DNA from: Rossellomorea sp. BNER
GTDB lineage: Bacteria; Bacillota; Bacilli; Bacillales; Bacillaceae_B
DNA length: 64,000 nt
Reading direction: 5' to 3'
Assembly: GCA_024213275.1 (NCBI GenBank)
Contig: JANAVG010000004.1
Location: forward strand, 1-64,000
Each line of letters opens with the position of its first letter. Position 1 is the first letter of the stretch. Position numbers and translations under genes: made by a program. Below, one piece after another: positions 36,881 to 44,951 of this stretch. The notes below the pieces were generated by a model. It saw nothing but the letters and a program-made list of their open reading frames with translations, was not told where the DNA came from and ran no database searches.

Positions 36881-37510
36881 TTAGGATACCTCTTTTTTAA
36901 AGCTAATGTTTTTTTGCCTTTCGACTTTTCTAAACGATTTGCTGCATAAATAATAAATGAAGTATGCAACAATACTCGATAATACTAGAAAGGAGAGGGG
37001 GATAACACTGGTAGCTAGGACCACAATAGTCAGCATTACTATTCCTAATATCGTTGTGATGGGGTGACTAATCGAAAATAAAAATGAATTCTTTATAATC
37101 CCAATCCAATTATTATTGTAATTCACCATGATTGGAAAGAGATAGATAGAAGTGAACAAGAACAATGCCCCAATGACCATTAAAGCGGGCAAAAGAACAT
37201 TTTTAAGGGAACCCTCCATTTGCAAACCAACAAATAGGTTAAAGGAGATTAAAACACCTAAGAGGGTCCAAATCATACCCAAAATGATGCCCTGCTTAAA
37301 ATGATCTTTAAAAAACTTAAAAAACAATCTTGTCAGGCTTGGCTCTTCTTTCCTTAACCAACTTCTTACCACTCCGAACATGGCCGCTGTAGCAGGAAAT
37401 ATAGTAAAAACAGGTAAACAAAAAATAATCCATAGCATATTGAGTAGAAGAAAATCCGTTATCTTTTCGAGAAATCTGTAAGTCCGACTATCAAAATTAA
37501 AAATGTTCAT
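36881..37510 (-). CDS. YesL family (DUF624) membrane protein
   Basis: 209 residues, with about five hydrophobic helices and the family start MNIFNFDSRTYRFLEKITDFLLLNMLWIIFCLP-like. YesL proteins in Bacillus lie beside sugar ABC importers of the arabinogalactan/rhamnogalacturonan type; their biochemical role is unknown. Here it is convergent with pepF and close to the arabinoside importer, which fits that association. Confidence 0.85.
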   Translation of the reverse strand: MNIFNFDSRTYRFLEKITDFLLLNMLWIIFCLPVFTIFPATAAMFGVVRSWLRKEEPSLTRLFFKFFKDHFKQGIILGMIWTLLGVLISFNLFVGLQMEGSLKNVLLPALMVIGALFLFTSIYLFPIMVNYNNNWIGIIKNSFLFSISHPITTILGIVMLTIVVLATSVIPLSFLVLSSIVAYFIYYLCSKSFRKVERQKNISFKKEVS

Positions 37511-38127
37511 AATAGGTTCCCCTTATAGAATTAATTTTGAACATGTTGCTCCTTAAGGATATTTTTTATTGGAATCCGTACAACAAGGTTCTGGATGATA
37601 GAGAACGGAATTTTGTTCGTTACCTTCTACAAAGCTGTTTTCATTTTCAGAATAATCTGTTCACCAAGCTGTACCCTGTTTTTTATCAATTTTTCTTTTT
37701 TTAACATCCTAATTGTGGGTAGTTCCATCTTCTGCAAAAGAGCAAGTGATACTTATACGTACAACTATCTTAATTATACACTATTTCAGCGGTAATACAT
37801 ATGAAAAAAAGCATTATGAAATCATTTTGTTTATTGGTGAAAATATAGACAGGATACCAACTTTTCTTAATATCAATAAGCACTACTAGTCATGCTCTTG
37901 TCATTTATAATAAAAAGTACGTACAGTTAGGTCGTATTTTAATGATTCTCCTAACTTATCAGTATGAATTTTTACTAATTGAACGCCCGCAGCTCCTTTA
38001 TAGTGCAAGGGTGGGCGTGTCAACAAAGGTTTTTACCGATCTTTATAAAAAAAAGCTTGGACCGTTGTTAGAAATGACAAGTAGGCTAGTTAACTTGGTT
38101 TAAATGAAGATCTTGGGAAAATAAAAA
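37511..38127. other. Spacer without a supported gene
   Basis: About 600 bp. A 66-codon open frame (37595-37795) is cysteine/phenylalanine-rich and lacks a ribosome binding site. ACGCCC (about 37983) and GGGCGT (about 38011) form a hairpin reminiscent of the GGGCGC hairpin at 4378. A short decayed frame near 38017-38103 (VFTDLYKKKLGPLLEM) is not recognised. Confidence 0.4.
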
Positions 38128-38162
38128 AGCTTGTAGAAAAATGGATCATTTCTCTACAAGCT
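38128..38162 (-). terminator. Rho-independent terminator of the MFS gene
   Basis: AGCTTGTAGA (38128-38137) and TCTACAAGCT (38153-38162) form a perfect stem. The minus strand then reads into TTTTTT, about 33 bp past the MFS stop codon. Confidence 0.85.
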
Positions 38163-38194
38163 GACCGTCTGTTATCTACGTTAAAACCTAAAAA

Positions 38195-39442
38195 TCATAA
38201 AACTTTCTTTGCTGGATACATCTCTTTCTGGCGTTCCCCATCTGGTATCACATACAAATCCCTTCCGGCCAAAAGCCCAGTAAAAAACTGAAACAAGACA
38301 GCCGCAAAAAGGATCATCAACGGAACCGTCCACGAATGGGTAGAGTCGCGAAGGTATCCGAAAAGCATTGGTCCAATGGCCGCAAGTGAATAACCGAGAG
38401 ATTGCGCCATGCCTGATAGTTCTCCGACATGTTCCGGATTGCTTGCCCGTAATCCAAGAAAGGTGAGGGCAAGACTGAAGCTGGCTCCTTGGGCGAGGCC
38501 GATAAACACTACCCATAGGGAAACCCATCCAATGGAACTATTGAATAATCCTACTAACCCAATGATATAAAGAATACTGATCATCCCAACGAATACTCGC
38601 TGGTCAGGGTAGCGATCAGCAAGAAGGGGAATGAGAAACGAAGCGGGAAGGGCTGCAAGCTGTGCCAGTGACAACATCCATCCTGCGGTTGCGACACTCA
38701 ACCCTTGATCAATGAGAATTTCCGGAAGCCATGCCACTGTGATGTAAAAAGCCAACGATGTGAATCCCATAAATGACGTCACTTGCCAGGCTAGCGGTGA
38801 ACGCCACATTCCGCCCACCTTTACTTTCGTTGCTTGTACTTTGGAATCCCCATTGCGAAGGATTTGCGGAATCCAAATGACAACAGCAATGACTCCCAAG
38901 ATCGCCCAAACCGCAAGAGAACCGTTCCAATTTAAACTTTTCGTAAGGGGAACGCTAATGCCCGCCGCAATCGCTGCAAAAACCCCCATAGAAGTCGAGT
39001 AGACTCCAGTCATCAATCCCACTTTTCCAGGGAATTTATGCTTAATCAGCCCAGGCAGCAAGACATTGCAGACAGCAATCGCGAGGCCAAGAAGAGCTGT
39101 ACCCATGTATAACATCACAATGGAAGGAATGAAACGCAGTAAGGTTCCAATCGTCAAAGCGATTAATCCAGCAAACAGCATTACTTCATTCCCAAACCGT
39201 CGACCCAGTCTTGGGGCAAGAATGGATAGCCCTGCAAATCCGATGAGCGGAATGGTGGTGATCAATCCTGCTTGCACATTAGATAAACTCATATCTGCTC
39301 GGATGTCTCCGATCAAAGGTCCAACAGATGTAAGAGCTGGGCGTAAATTCGCGGCTACCAAGACTATCCCGAGTAGAAGAAGGATGGTGGTACGTGATGA
39401 GGAGGACGTTAGGTGACCATTTGATTGTTTTACATTACCCAT
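38195..39442 (-). CDS. CynX/NimT family MFS transporter
   Basis: About 415 residues with 12 helices. The family signature at the start is LLLLGIVLVAANLRPALTSVGPLI, typical of CynX/YeaN-type (cyanate/nitroimidazole) permeases. GGAGG (39450-39454) is 7 bases before ATG 39442, which I take as the start. The same frame stays open upstream through the remnant of an EamA transporter, so a longer fused product from TTG 39655 (486 residues) is possible. Substrate unknown. Confidence 0.85.
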   Translation of the reverse strand: MGNVKQSNGHLTSSSSRTTILLLLGIVLVAANLRPALTSVGPLIGDIRADMSLSNVQAGLITTIPLIGFAGLSILAPRLGRRFGNEVMLFAGLIALTIGTLLRFIPSIVMLYMGTALLGLAIAVCNVLLPGLIKHKFPGKVGLMTGVYSTSMGVFAAIAAGISVPLTKSLNWNGSLAVWAILGVIAVVIWIPQILRNGDSKVQATKVKVGGMWRSPLAWQVTSFMGFTSLAFYITVAWLPEILIDQGLSVATAGWMLSLAQLAALPASFLIPLLADRYPDQRVFVGMISILYIIGLVGLFNSSIGWVSLWVVFIGLAQGASFSLALTFLGLRASNPEHVGELSGMAQSLGYSLAAIGPMLFGYLRDSTHSWTVPLMILFAAVLFQFFTGLLAGRDLYVIPDGERQKEMYPAKKVL

Positions 39443-39703
39443 AATAATTCCTCCAATAATAAGAATGACTCCAATCCACTGCCATATGCTGATGTTTTCT
39501 GCCACGATCCAAGCGGACATGAAAACAGCAACTGGAAGCTCGGAAGCCGATAATATCGTTCCAAGTCCCGGACCAACATGTGGCATTCCGATTGAAAATA
39601 AAAGCGGTGGTAAAGCTACCCCAAATAATCCTAGAAACTGTAGATAACACTCCAAAACTCATCCGCCTAAGAAAACGATGAGTGCATAGTGCCATGTCTT
39701 CAT
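39443..39703 (-). pseudogene. EamA/DMT transporter remnant, internally deleted and frameshifted
   Basis: A good start (GGAGG, six bases, ATG 39703) gives MKTWHYALIVFLGG, then a stop. One base over, MSFGVLSTV continues the same N-terminus, so there is a frameshift near 39660. The sequence then jumps to the C-terminal end of an EamA protein (GPGLGTILSASELPVAVFMSAW...WQWIGVILIIGGI). About two thirds of the normal 300 residues are missing. The C-terminal part runs without a stop into the MFS gene. Confidence 0.8.
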
Positions 39704-39733
39704 TCGAATCCTCCATTCCTTCACATAAAAAAA

Positions 39734-39857
39734 CACGGGCTGTCCCAAGAGCAAGGTGTCAGTAACCACAACTTTCATATATAGAAGAAACCCTCAAAGC
39801 ATCTTTTATATATGTACAACCAATGTGGTTCCGGACCCCTTATGGGACAGTCCCGTG
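39734..39857. repeat. Dispersed GGGCTGTCC hairpin repeat, copy C
   Basis: The arms CACGGGCTGTCCCA (39734-39747) and TGGGACAGTCCCGTG (39843-39857) pair with a single bulge. The interior, AAGGTGTCAG...ACCACAA...TATAGAAGAAACCCTC...GTGGTTCCGGACCCC, is collinear with copy B. It lies just upstream of the EamA remnant. Confidence 0.85.
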
Positions 39858-39990
39858 GCGAAAATAGAGGAGACCTCTATAAAAATCCACAGTTCCAAAA
39901 GGATTTTAAATGGAAATATTTATTATTGAAATAATAAAACTGAAATCGTGATCTGTCAATGGTTAAAAATAAATAGTTAAAAGAATAATG

Positions 39991-40032
39991 GGTTCTATTT
40001 TGAAGTACAAAATCCAAATTAGAAATAGAACC
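39991..40032. repeat. Perfect 10-bp inverted repeat
   Basis: GGTTCTATTT (39991-40000) and AAATAGAACC (40023-40032). No T-run and no adjacent gene. The rest of 39858-40300 is AT-rich and gene-free. Confidence 0.45.
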
Positions 40033-40098
40033 AGCAATTGAATTGATTGTTTTAATATCAAGGTATTCTTAGCTGGAGTATCGTTAATTAGAACAAAA

Positions 40099-40136
40099 AA
40101 GATCAGAGGCTTTGAGCTTCCGATCTTCATTTTTTA
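40099..40136. terminator. Bidirectional terminator
   Basis: AAGATC (40099-40104) pairs with GATCTT (40122-40127), with an inner GGCT/AGC stem. T-runs lie on both sides. On the minus strand it would end transcription from the LysR remnant. Confidence 0.65.
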
Positions 40137-40300
40137 TAAAGGTTTTCTTCTATTAAAAAAGATGTGTCTGATCACAATCGGTTGAATAGTTAAATTTTGT
40201 AAAAAATTTTGTTACTTCAAGTGCCTTCGGTAACCTTATCCACTAAAAATCTGGATGGCCACCCCTTCTTGAACTACTATAAATAACCATAATGTTATTC

Positions 40301-40880
40301 TTAAGACACTTCTCTCCTAGATTCATTCACTGAATGTAATACAAGTTCAACAAAGGCTTCAACGGCGGGGGACAACCATTTTTTCCTTTTGATCAGCATA
40401 TGAGAATAAATGGGTTCTAATTGTTCACAGTGGCGAAGCGTTTTCAGCCTGGCACTCCACAGTAATGTAAGGCAAAACAGCAAATCCAAGACCACTCATT
40501 ACCATTTGTTTAATGGCCTCAATGCTCCACAGCTCCATCGTTTGAAAGTTGTGAAGATCATTCTTTACAAGATACCTCTCGAACATTGTCCGATAACTAC
40601 AGCCTTCTTCATTCGTTATGAAAAACTGATTTTATGTTTCTTATATTCATCAAAATGATCTAGACCATCATTGCCGCTTACAAGGACAATTTTCTCTTCC
40701 CCTAAAGAGTAATGAATGCATTTTTCTAAACTTATTTCAGGATAGACCATTAAAGCGATATCTACTCGACCGCTTAGTAAATCCGTTTGGTTTTGTCCGC
40801 ATGTACCGTTGGTTAATATAAGCCTGACGTGTGGATACTTTAAGGGAAATTCCCTTATGATCGGGCCTAAATGGATAAAT
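40301..40880 (-). pseudogene. LysR-type regulator, effector-domain remnant with two frameshifts
   Basis: Read on the minus strand in three consecutive frames: LGPIIREFPLKYPHVRLIL...VSGNDGLDHFDEYKKHKISF, then FITNEEGCSYRTMFERYLV...SGLGFAVLPYITVE, then RLKTLRHCEQLEPIYSHMLIKRKKWLSPAVEAFVELVLHS. This is a typical LysR substrate-binding domain. Frame changes lie near 40620 and 40450. The DNA-binding N-terminal half is absent; the sequence switches to an opposite-strand thioesterase at about 40870-40885. Confidence 0.85.
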
Positions 40881-41218
40881 TTGAAGCAGGGTTTGCTGAA
40901 GGAAGCATTGAAGTACAAGACCATATGGTAAACGCTTATGGCACCGTTCATGGTGCAGTCCTATATGCATTAGCAGATCACGTATTCTCTGTAGCGTGTA
41001 ATGCATATGGAAAAACTTCTGTAGGACTTTCTACGACCATACAGTTCATGGAGTCAGCTAAGCCTGGTGATAAGATTGTAGCCCGGGCAACAGAACTAAA
41101 AAGAAACTTTCGAACGGGGTTTTATTCTATAGAAATCCTGCATGAGAATCACCTTATTGCATCAATGGATGCTATATCTTACCGTAAAAATCAATATTTT
41201 GTAGAGGTAGAGGAATAA
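40871..41218 (+). pseudogene. PaaI-type hotdog thioesterase lacking its N-terminus
   Basis: 115 residues. The hotdog core is clear: NAYGTVHGAVLYALADHVFSVACNAYG (catalytic region), then TTIQFMESAKPGDKIVARA. Full PaaI proteins are about 20 residues longer at the start. Here a stop precedes the ATG, there is no ribosome binding site, and the upstream DNA is LysR sequence on the other strand. Probably not expressed, although most of the fold is intact. Confidence 0.75.
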
Positions 41219-41261
41219 TCAAAGACGATTAGTGATAGATCCACGATTTATAGTAAGTAAA

Positions 41262-41422
41262 AGGCTTTTTTCGTAAACTTTGTTGTTTTAGTCAATCAAA
41301 AAATCATAAATCATTCAGTACTAGCGAAACATTTATTGTTTTGACGAAAAGATGCCTCGAAACCTTATCATTACGGGTTTCTATTCTTGTTCGAAAAACA
41401 ACAATCTATGCAAAAAAAGCCT
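41262..41422. repeat. Dispersed long-hairpin repeat, family 2, copy 2
   Basis: The left arm AGGCTTTTTTCGTAAACTTTG (41262-41282, extending to TTGTTTT at 41289) pairs with the right arm (41393-41422, reverse complement beginning AGGCTTTTTTTGCATAGA). Left and right arms match those of the element at 16621-16771. Confidence 0.75.
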
Positions 41423-41426
41423 AGTA

Positions 41427-41454
41427 AAAAAGCCTTCAAATATGGAGGCTTTTT
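41427..41454 (+). terminator. Rho-independent terminator
   Basis: AAAAAGCCT (41427-41435) pairs perfectly with AGGCTTTTT (41446-41454), and T/C follow. It overlaps the edge of the repeat. The frame called across it (41387-41572) is therefore not a gene. Confidence 0.75.
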
Positions 41455-41602
41455 CTCTTTTTGGAATATGGATTTGGACAAAGACGAAGATTGTACCCAA
41501 AAACAGAACCCGTCATTAAAAGAAACTATTTCTCAAAGGAGGGTTTCAAACCTACGGAAGGGGAAATATTGATAAAAAATTCGAAAATATAAAAATATTA
41601 CA

Positions 41603-41649
41603 TTGACAACTTTCTGATAATTGTGATAGCTTTTAAAGTAATCGATTAC
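41603..41649 (+). promoter_or_regulatory. Promoter and LacI-type operator before the lacI-like gene
   Basis: TTGACA (41603-41608) is a good -35, and a weak -10-like GATAGC lies about 17 bases on. GTAATCGATTAC (41638-41649) is a perfect palindrome with the central CG typical of LacI family operators, placed at about the transcription start, so autorepression is likely. Confidence 0.7.
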
Positions 41650-41678
41650 ATTTTTGGGTTTTAGAAAGGGTAAGATGA

Positions 41679-42680
41679 ATGATTAAGCTAAAAGAAGTGG
41701 CAGAACGAGCGAATGTATCAACAGCTACAGTATCTCGTGTTCTTTCCAACACAGGGAAGGTAACGGAAAAGACAAAAAAGAAAGTACTAGCTGCAATGGA
41801 GGAATTAAACTATCAACCGAACTTTTTGGCAAGGCAGCTTCGCAAATTGGAAACAAAGACGATTCTAGTTGTCGTTCCGGATATTGCGAATACGTTCTTC
41901 TCGAAAGTCATAAGGGGGATAGAGTCAGTAGCCATTCAAAACGGATATCAAGTACTGTTGGGAGATTCACAGAATAATGGTCAAAGTGAGTCCCAATATC
42001 TCAATCATCTACGCTATAAACAAATAGATGGTGTCATTTTATTAACGGCCAGAACCGATTCTCGTTTAATTGAGGACTTATCTGATGATTATCCCGTTGT
42101 GCTAGCCTGTGAATATTTGGAGGGATCGCGGATTCCTACGGTTTCCATCGATAACATAAGCAGCGCTCGAAAAATGACGGATCATTTGATTAAACAAGGG
42201 CATCAAAGGGTCGCTCATATTTCAGGTCCGATGAATATCATTTTAGGCCGAGATCGATTAAAGGGCTATGAGCAAGCGATGACCCAAAACAGCTATGAAA
42301 TCGATCAAGTGTTAGTTCAAGAAGGAGACTTCTCCTACGAATCAGGCTATAAGCTGATGGAGAAATTTCTCGCTTTACAGAATCCTCCAACAGCGGTGTT
42401 TGCGGCCAATGATGAAATGGCGATAGGAGCGATCAAAGCGATAAAGAAACATCGTCTATCTGTACCTGAGGATATTGCTGTTGTAGGGTTTGATGACATT
42501 GATATGGCTTCTATCATGGAACCGGAACTCACAACGGTGGCTCAGCCTACATTTGATATTGGAAGTACGGCGATGGATTTACTTCTTTGTCTTATGAAAA
42601 AGGAGCCGCTTACGAAGAAACAATTTGTTCTTGAAGATCAATTGATGATTAGACAATCTTGTGGTGCTAATAAAATGTAA
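41679..42680 (+). CDS. LacI family transcriptional repressor
   Basis: 333 residues. The N-terminal HTH (IKLKEVAERANVSTATVSRVLS) and hinge (YQPNFLARQLRKLET) precede a periplasmic-binding-protein-like sensor domain (LVVVPDIANTFFSKVIRGIE, then VAVVGFDDIDMASIMEPELTTV). Matching palindromes lie in front of it and in front of the next operon. GGG-type Shine-Dalgarno 7 bases before ATG. It probably represses the downstream sugar operon until a sugar or sugar phosphate binds. Confidence 0.92.
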   Translation: MIKLKEVAERANVSTATVSRVLSNTGKVTEKTKKKVLAAMEELNYQPNFLARQLRKLETKTILVVVPDIANTFFSKVIRGIESVAIQNGYQVLLGDSQNNGQSESQYLNHLRYKQIDGVILLTARTDSRLIEDLSDDYPVVLACEYLEGSRIPTVSIDNISSARKMTDHLIKQGHQRVAHISGPMNIILGRDRLKGYEQAMTQNSYEIDQVLVQEGDFSYESGYKLMEKFLALQNPPTAVFAANDEMAIGAIKAIKKHRLSVPEDIAVVGFDDIDMASIMEPELTTVAQPTFDIGSTAMDLLLCLMKKEPLTKKQFVLEDQLMIRQSCGANKM

Positions 42681-42682
42681 TC
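42672..42682. promoter_or_regulatory. Partial LacI-type operator at the lacI stop codon
   Basis: The AAATGTAATCGATT string around 42672-42687 overlaps the TAA stop of the repressor gene and matches one full half plus the centre of the operators at 41638 and 42760. Confidence 0.4.
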
Positions 42683-42759
42683 GATTTCTTCCATCAATCA
42701 AGAGGTAACCTAGGAAAACAACGAGTTATGTTCGATCTTGTAAGGAGAAAAAAATTTAT

Positions 42760-42785
42760 TTTAAATGTAATCGATTACATTTAAA
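42760..42785. promoter_or_regulatory. 26-bp perfect palindromic operator of the sugar operon
   Basis: TTTAAATGTAATC (42760-42772) is followed directly by its reverse complement (42773-42785). The core TGTAATCGATTACA contains the 12-bp operator seen before the repressor gene. It ends 14 bp before ATG 42800, so bound repressor would block transcription. Confidence 0.8.
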
Positions 42786-42799
42786 GGGAGGTAATATTA

Positions 42800-43648
42800 A
42801 TGAGCTTAGAACTTGGATTGCAATTATTCTCAGTAAGAGATGAACTGGAAAAGGATTTTGTAGGTACATTACAAAAGGTCGCGGAAATTGGTTATAAAAA
42901 CGTTGAATTTTTCATTCATGATGCAAGTAAAGGAATGAAAATCGGTGGAATGGAAGCGAGTGAGCTAAAAGATGTACTGGACAATTTAGGTCTGAAAGCC
43001 GTTTCCATGCATGTTAACCCGCTAACAGATGAGGACATTTTGGAGAAGGCGATCCAGTACAATCTTGAAATTGGAAGCTCCGGTATCGGTTGTTCCATCG
43101 CTTTCTTCAACAATAAACAAGAAGTGATTGACTTCGCGAAAGAGCTTAATAAATGTGCTCAAATGTGTAAAGACAACGGATTGGACTTCTATTACCATAA
43201 TCACTTTCAAGAATTTCAAAAGTTTGAAGGAGAATATGTGTTAGATATTTTACTAGAGAACACGGATGAGAATCTTGTGAAAGCTGAGTTTGATACATAC
43301 TGGGCGTTAAGAGGCGGAATCGACCCAGTAGATTACTTGAAAAAACTAGGCAGCCGCTGCGACCTGGTTCACCAAAAAGATCTACCGGCAACAGCCAAAC
43401 CTGTGAACGCGTTTGAAGTACTTGGGGAAGAGAAAGATATCGACTTTGATGCGTTTTTAGACTTCTCAAAACCTGAGTATTTCACAGAAGCGGGTGAAGG
43501 ATCCATGGACATTAAGTCTATTATTGAAACGATCCGACAAATTGGAGCGGCGAAATACATTTTTGTCGAGCAGGATTTAACGACCAAAAATCAATTAGAG
43601 AGTGTTGAGATAAGCTATAAAAATATGATTCAACTATTAGAAGCTTAA
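42800..43648 (+). CDS. Sugar phosphate isomerase/epimerase (TIM barrel)
   Basis: 282 residues, xylose-isomerase-like TIM barrel (IolE/hydroxypyruvate-isomerase group). Signature segments are LGLQLFSVRDELEKDF, the metal-ligand HNHFQEF strand, the VKAEFDTYW strand and VHQKDLP. First gene of the operator-controlled operon, with GGGAGG before ATG. With two oxidoreductases downstream it probably isomerises or epimerises a keto-sugar intermediate. Substrate unknown. Confidence 0.85.
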   Translation: MSLELGLQLFSVRDELEKDFVGTLQKVAEIGYKNVEFFIHDASKGMKIGGMEASELKDVLDNLGLKAVSMHVNPLTDEDILEKAIQYNLEIGSSGIGCSIAFFNNKQEVIDFAKELNKCAQMCKDNGLDFYYHNHFQEFQKFEGEYVLDILLENTDENLVKAEFDTYWALRGGIDPVDYLKKLGSRCDLVHQKDLPATAKPVNAFEVLGEEKDIDFDAFLDFSKPEYFTEAGEGSMDIKSIIETIRQIGAAKYIFVEQDLTTKNQLESVEISYKNMIQLLEA

Positions 43649-43668
43649 ATAAACGAGAGGTGGTTGAC

Positions 43669-44766
43669 ATGGAAAAGGTGAAAATCGCCATCATTGGATG
43701 CGGGGGGATTGCCTTTCAAAAGCATTTACCCGCCCTATCAAAATTAACCAATAAAGTAGAATTGGCAGCGTTTTGCGATACCGTTCAAGAACGAGCAGAG
43801 AAGGCGTTGAAAGAATTCGGTGACGTGAATGCTCAAGTCTATACGGATTACAAAGAGTTATTAACAGATGGTTCTATTGATGTCGTTCATGTGTGTACAC
43901 CCAATATTTCGCATTCTATGATCACCGTTGATGCGCTTGAAGCAGGGAAGCATGTCATGTGTGAAAAGCCAATGGCCATTAACTCCGAAGAAGCGAAAAA
44001 AATGCTGGATACAGCCAAACGCACAGGCAAGAAACTATCCATCGGTTATCAAAATCGTTTCAGGAACGATTCCTTAACCTTACACCAAGCCTGTGATGCA
44101 GGAGATTTAGGAGATATCTACTTTGCAAAAGCTCATGCGATCCGCCGTCGAGGTGTCCCGACTTGGGGAGTGTTTATGGATAAAGAGAAACAAGGCGGCG
44201 GTCCCCTTATTGACATCGGGACACATGCTTTGGATCTTGCCTTATGGATGATGAATAACTACAAACCAGTATTGGTTGTAGGGTCCACTTTTCAAAAGCT
44301 GAAAGATAAGCCAGAGGGGAACATTTTTGGACCTTGGAATCCAGAGGAGTATCAGGTGGAGGATTCTGCATTTGGATATATAAAAATGGAGAATGGTGCC
44401 ACCATCATGCTGGAGTCTTCATGGGCGTTAAATATGATCCGTGGAAAAGAGGCTCAGGTGACATTATGCGGTACAGAAGCAGGAGCGGAAATGTTTGGCG
44501 AAGCCTGGGATAACAAGGGGTACATCACATTTAACACCACAAAATACAATCAAATGATGGAATCAGAAACATCTGCAGGTTCCAGTGTGGCTTATTTTGA
44601 AGGACAAGAAGTCGATGCAGGCTTCTTAGAGGCAAAACAGTGGATTGATGCCATTTTGGAAAATAAAGAACCGTTAGTTAAGCCTGAAGAAGCTTATGTA
44701 GTAACACGTATTTTAGAAGCGATTTATCAATCTTCAGAAACAGGTAAAGCGATTGAACTTAGCTGA
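43669..44766 (+). CDS. Gfo/Idh/MocA family sugar oxidoreductase
   Basis: About 365 residues. The N-terminal Rossmann domain (VKIAIIGCGGIAFQKHLPAL) and the catalytic-site motif HVMCEKPMAI (EKP lysine) are followed by the alpha/beta C-terminal domain with GGGPLIDIGTHALDLALWMM. NAD(P)-dependent oxidation or reduction of a sugar or cyclitol is expected. GAGAGGTGG lies 5 bases before ATG 43669, preferred over GTG 43660. Confidence 0.9.
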   Translation: MEKVKIAIIGCGGIAFQKHLPALSKLTNKVELAAFCDTVQERAEKALKEFGDVNAQVYTDYKELLTDGSIDVVHVCTPNISHSMITVDALEAGKHVMCEKPMAINSEEAKKMLDTAKRTGKKLSIGYQNRFRNDSLTLHQACDAGDLGDIYFAKAHAIRRRGVPTWGVFMDKEKQGGGPLIDIGTHALDLALWMMNNYKPVLVVGSTFQKLKDKPEGNIFGPWNPEEYQVEDSAFGYIKMENGATIMLESSWALNMIRGKEAQVTLCGTEAGAEMFGEAWDNKGYITFNTTKYNQMMESETSAGSSVAYFEGQEVDAGFLEAKQWIDAILENKEPLVKPEEAYVVTRILEAIYQSSETGKAIELS

Positions 44767-44774
44767 AGGAAACT

Positions 44775-44797
44775 GCTCCCTTTTCAGTGAAGGGAGC
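44775..44797 (+). terminator. Hairpin between the first dehydrogenase and the transporter gene
   Basis: GCTCCCTT (44775-44782) and AAGGGAGC (44790-44797), with a T-run 12 bases later. Probably a partial terminator or processing site within the operon. Confidence 0.5.
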
Positions 44798-44951
44798 AAG
44801 ACTTCCCATTTTTTTCTTAAAAAGATTCAGACTATTGACAAAATTAACCTGACTCCTGCAGCTTATTTGAGAAAAAACCTTTTAACCATGATGAAATGAA
44901 TTATTGAAGGCTTGTCAGACAAGGAAATGAATAAAAAAGGGGTTGAACTAA

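Noticed and set aside
37595-37795. 66-codon plus-strand frame rich in Phe, Ile and Cys
   Set aside because: Typical chance frame in AT-rich DNA, no ribosome binding site.
41387-41572. 61-codon plus-strand frame
   Set aside because: It runs through the arm of a dispersed repeat and a perfect terminator hairpin.
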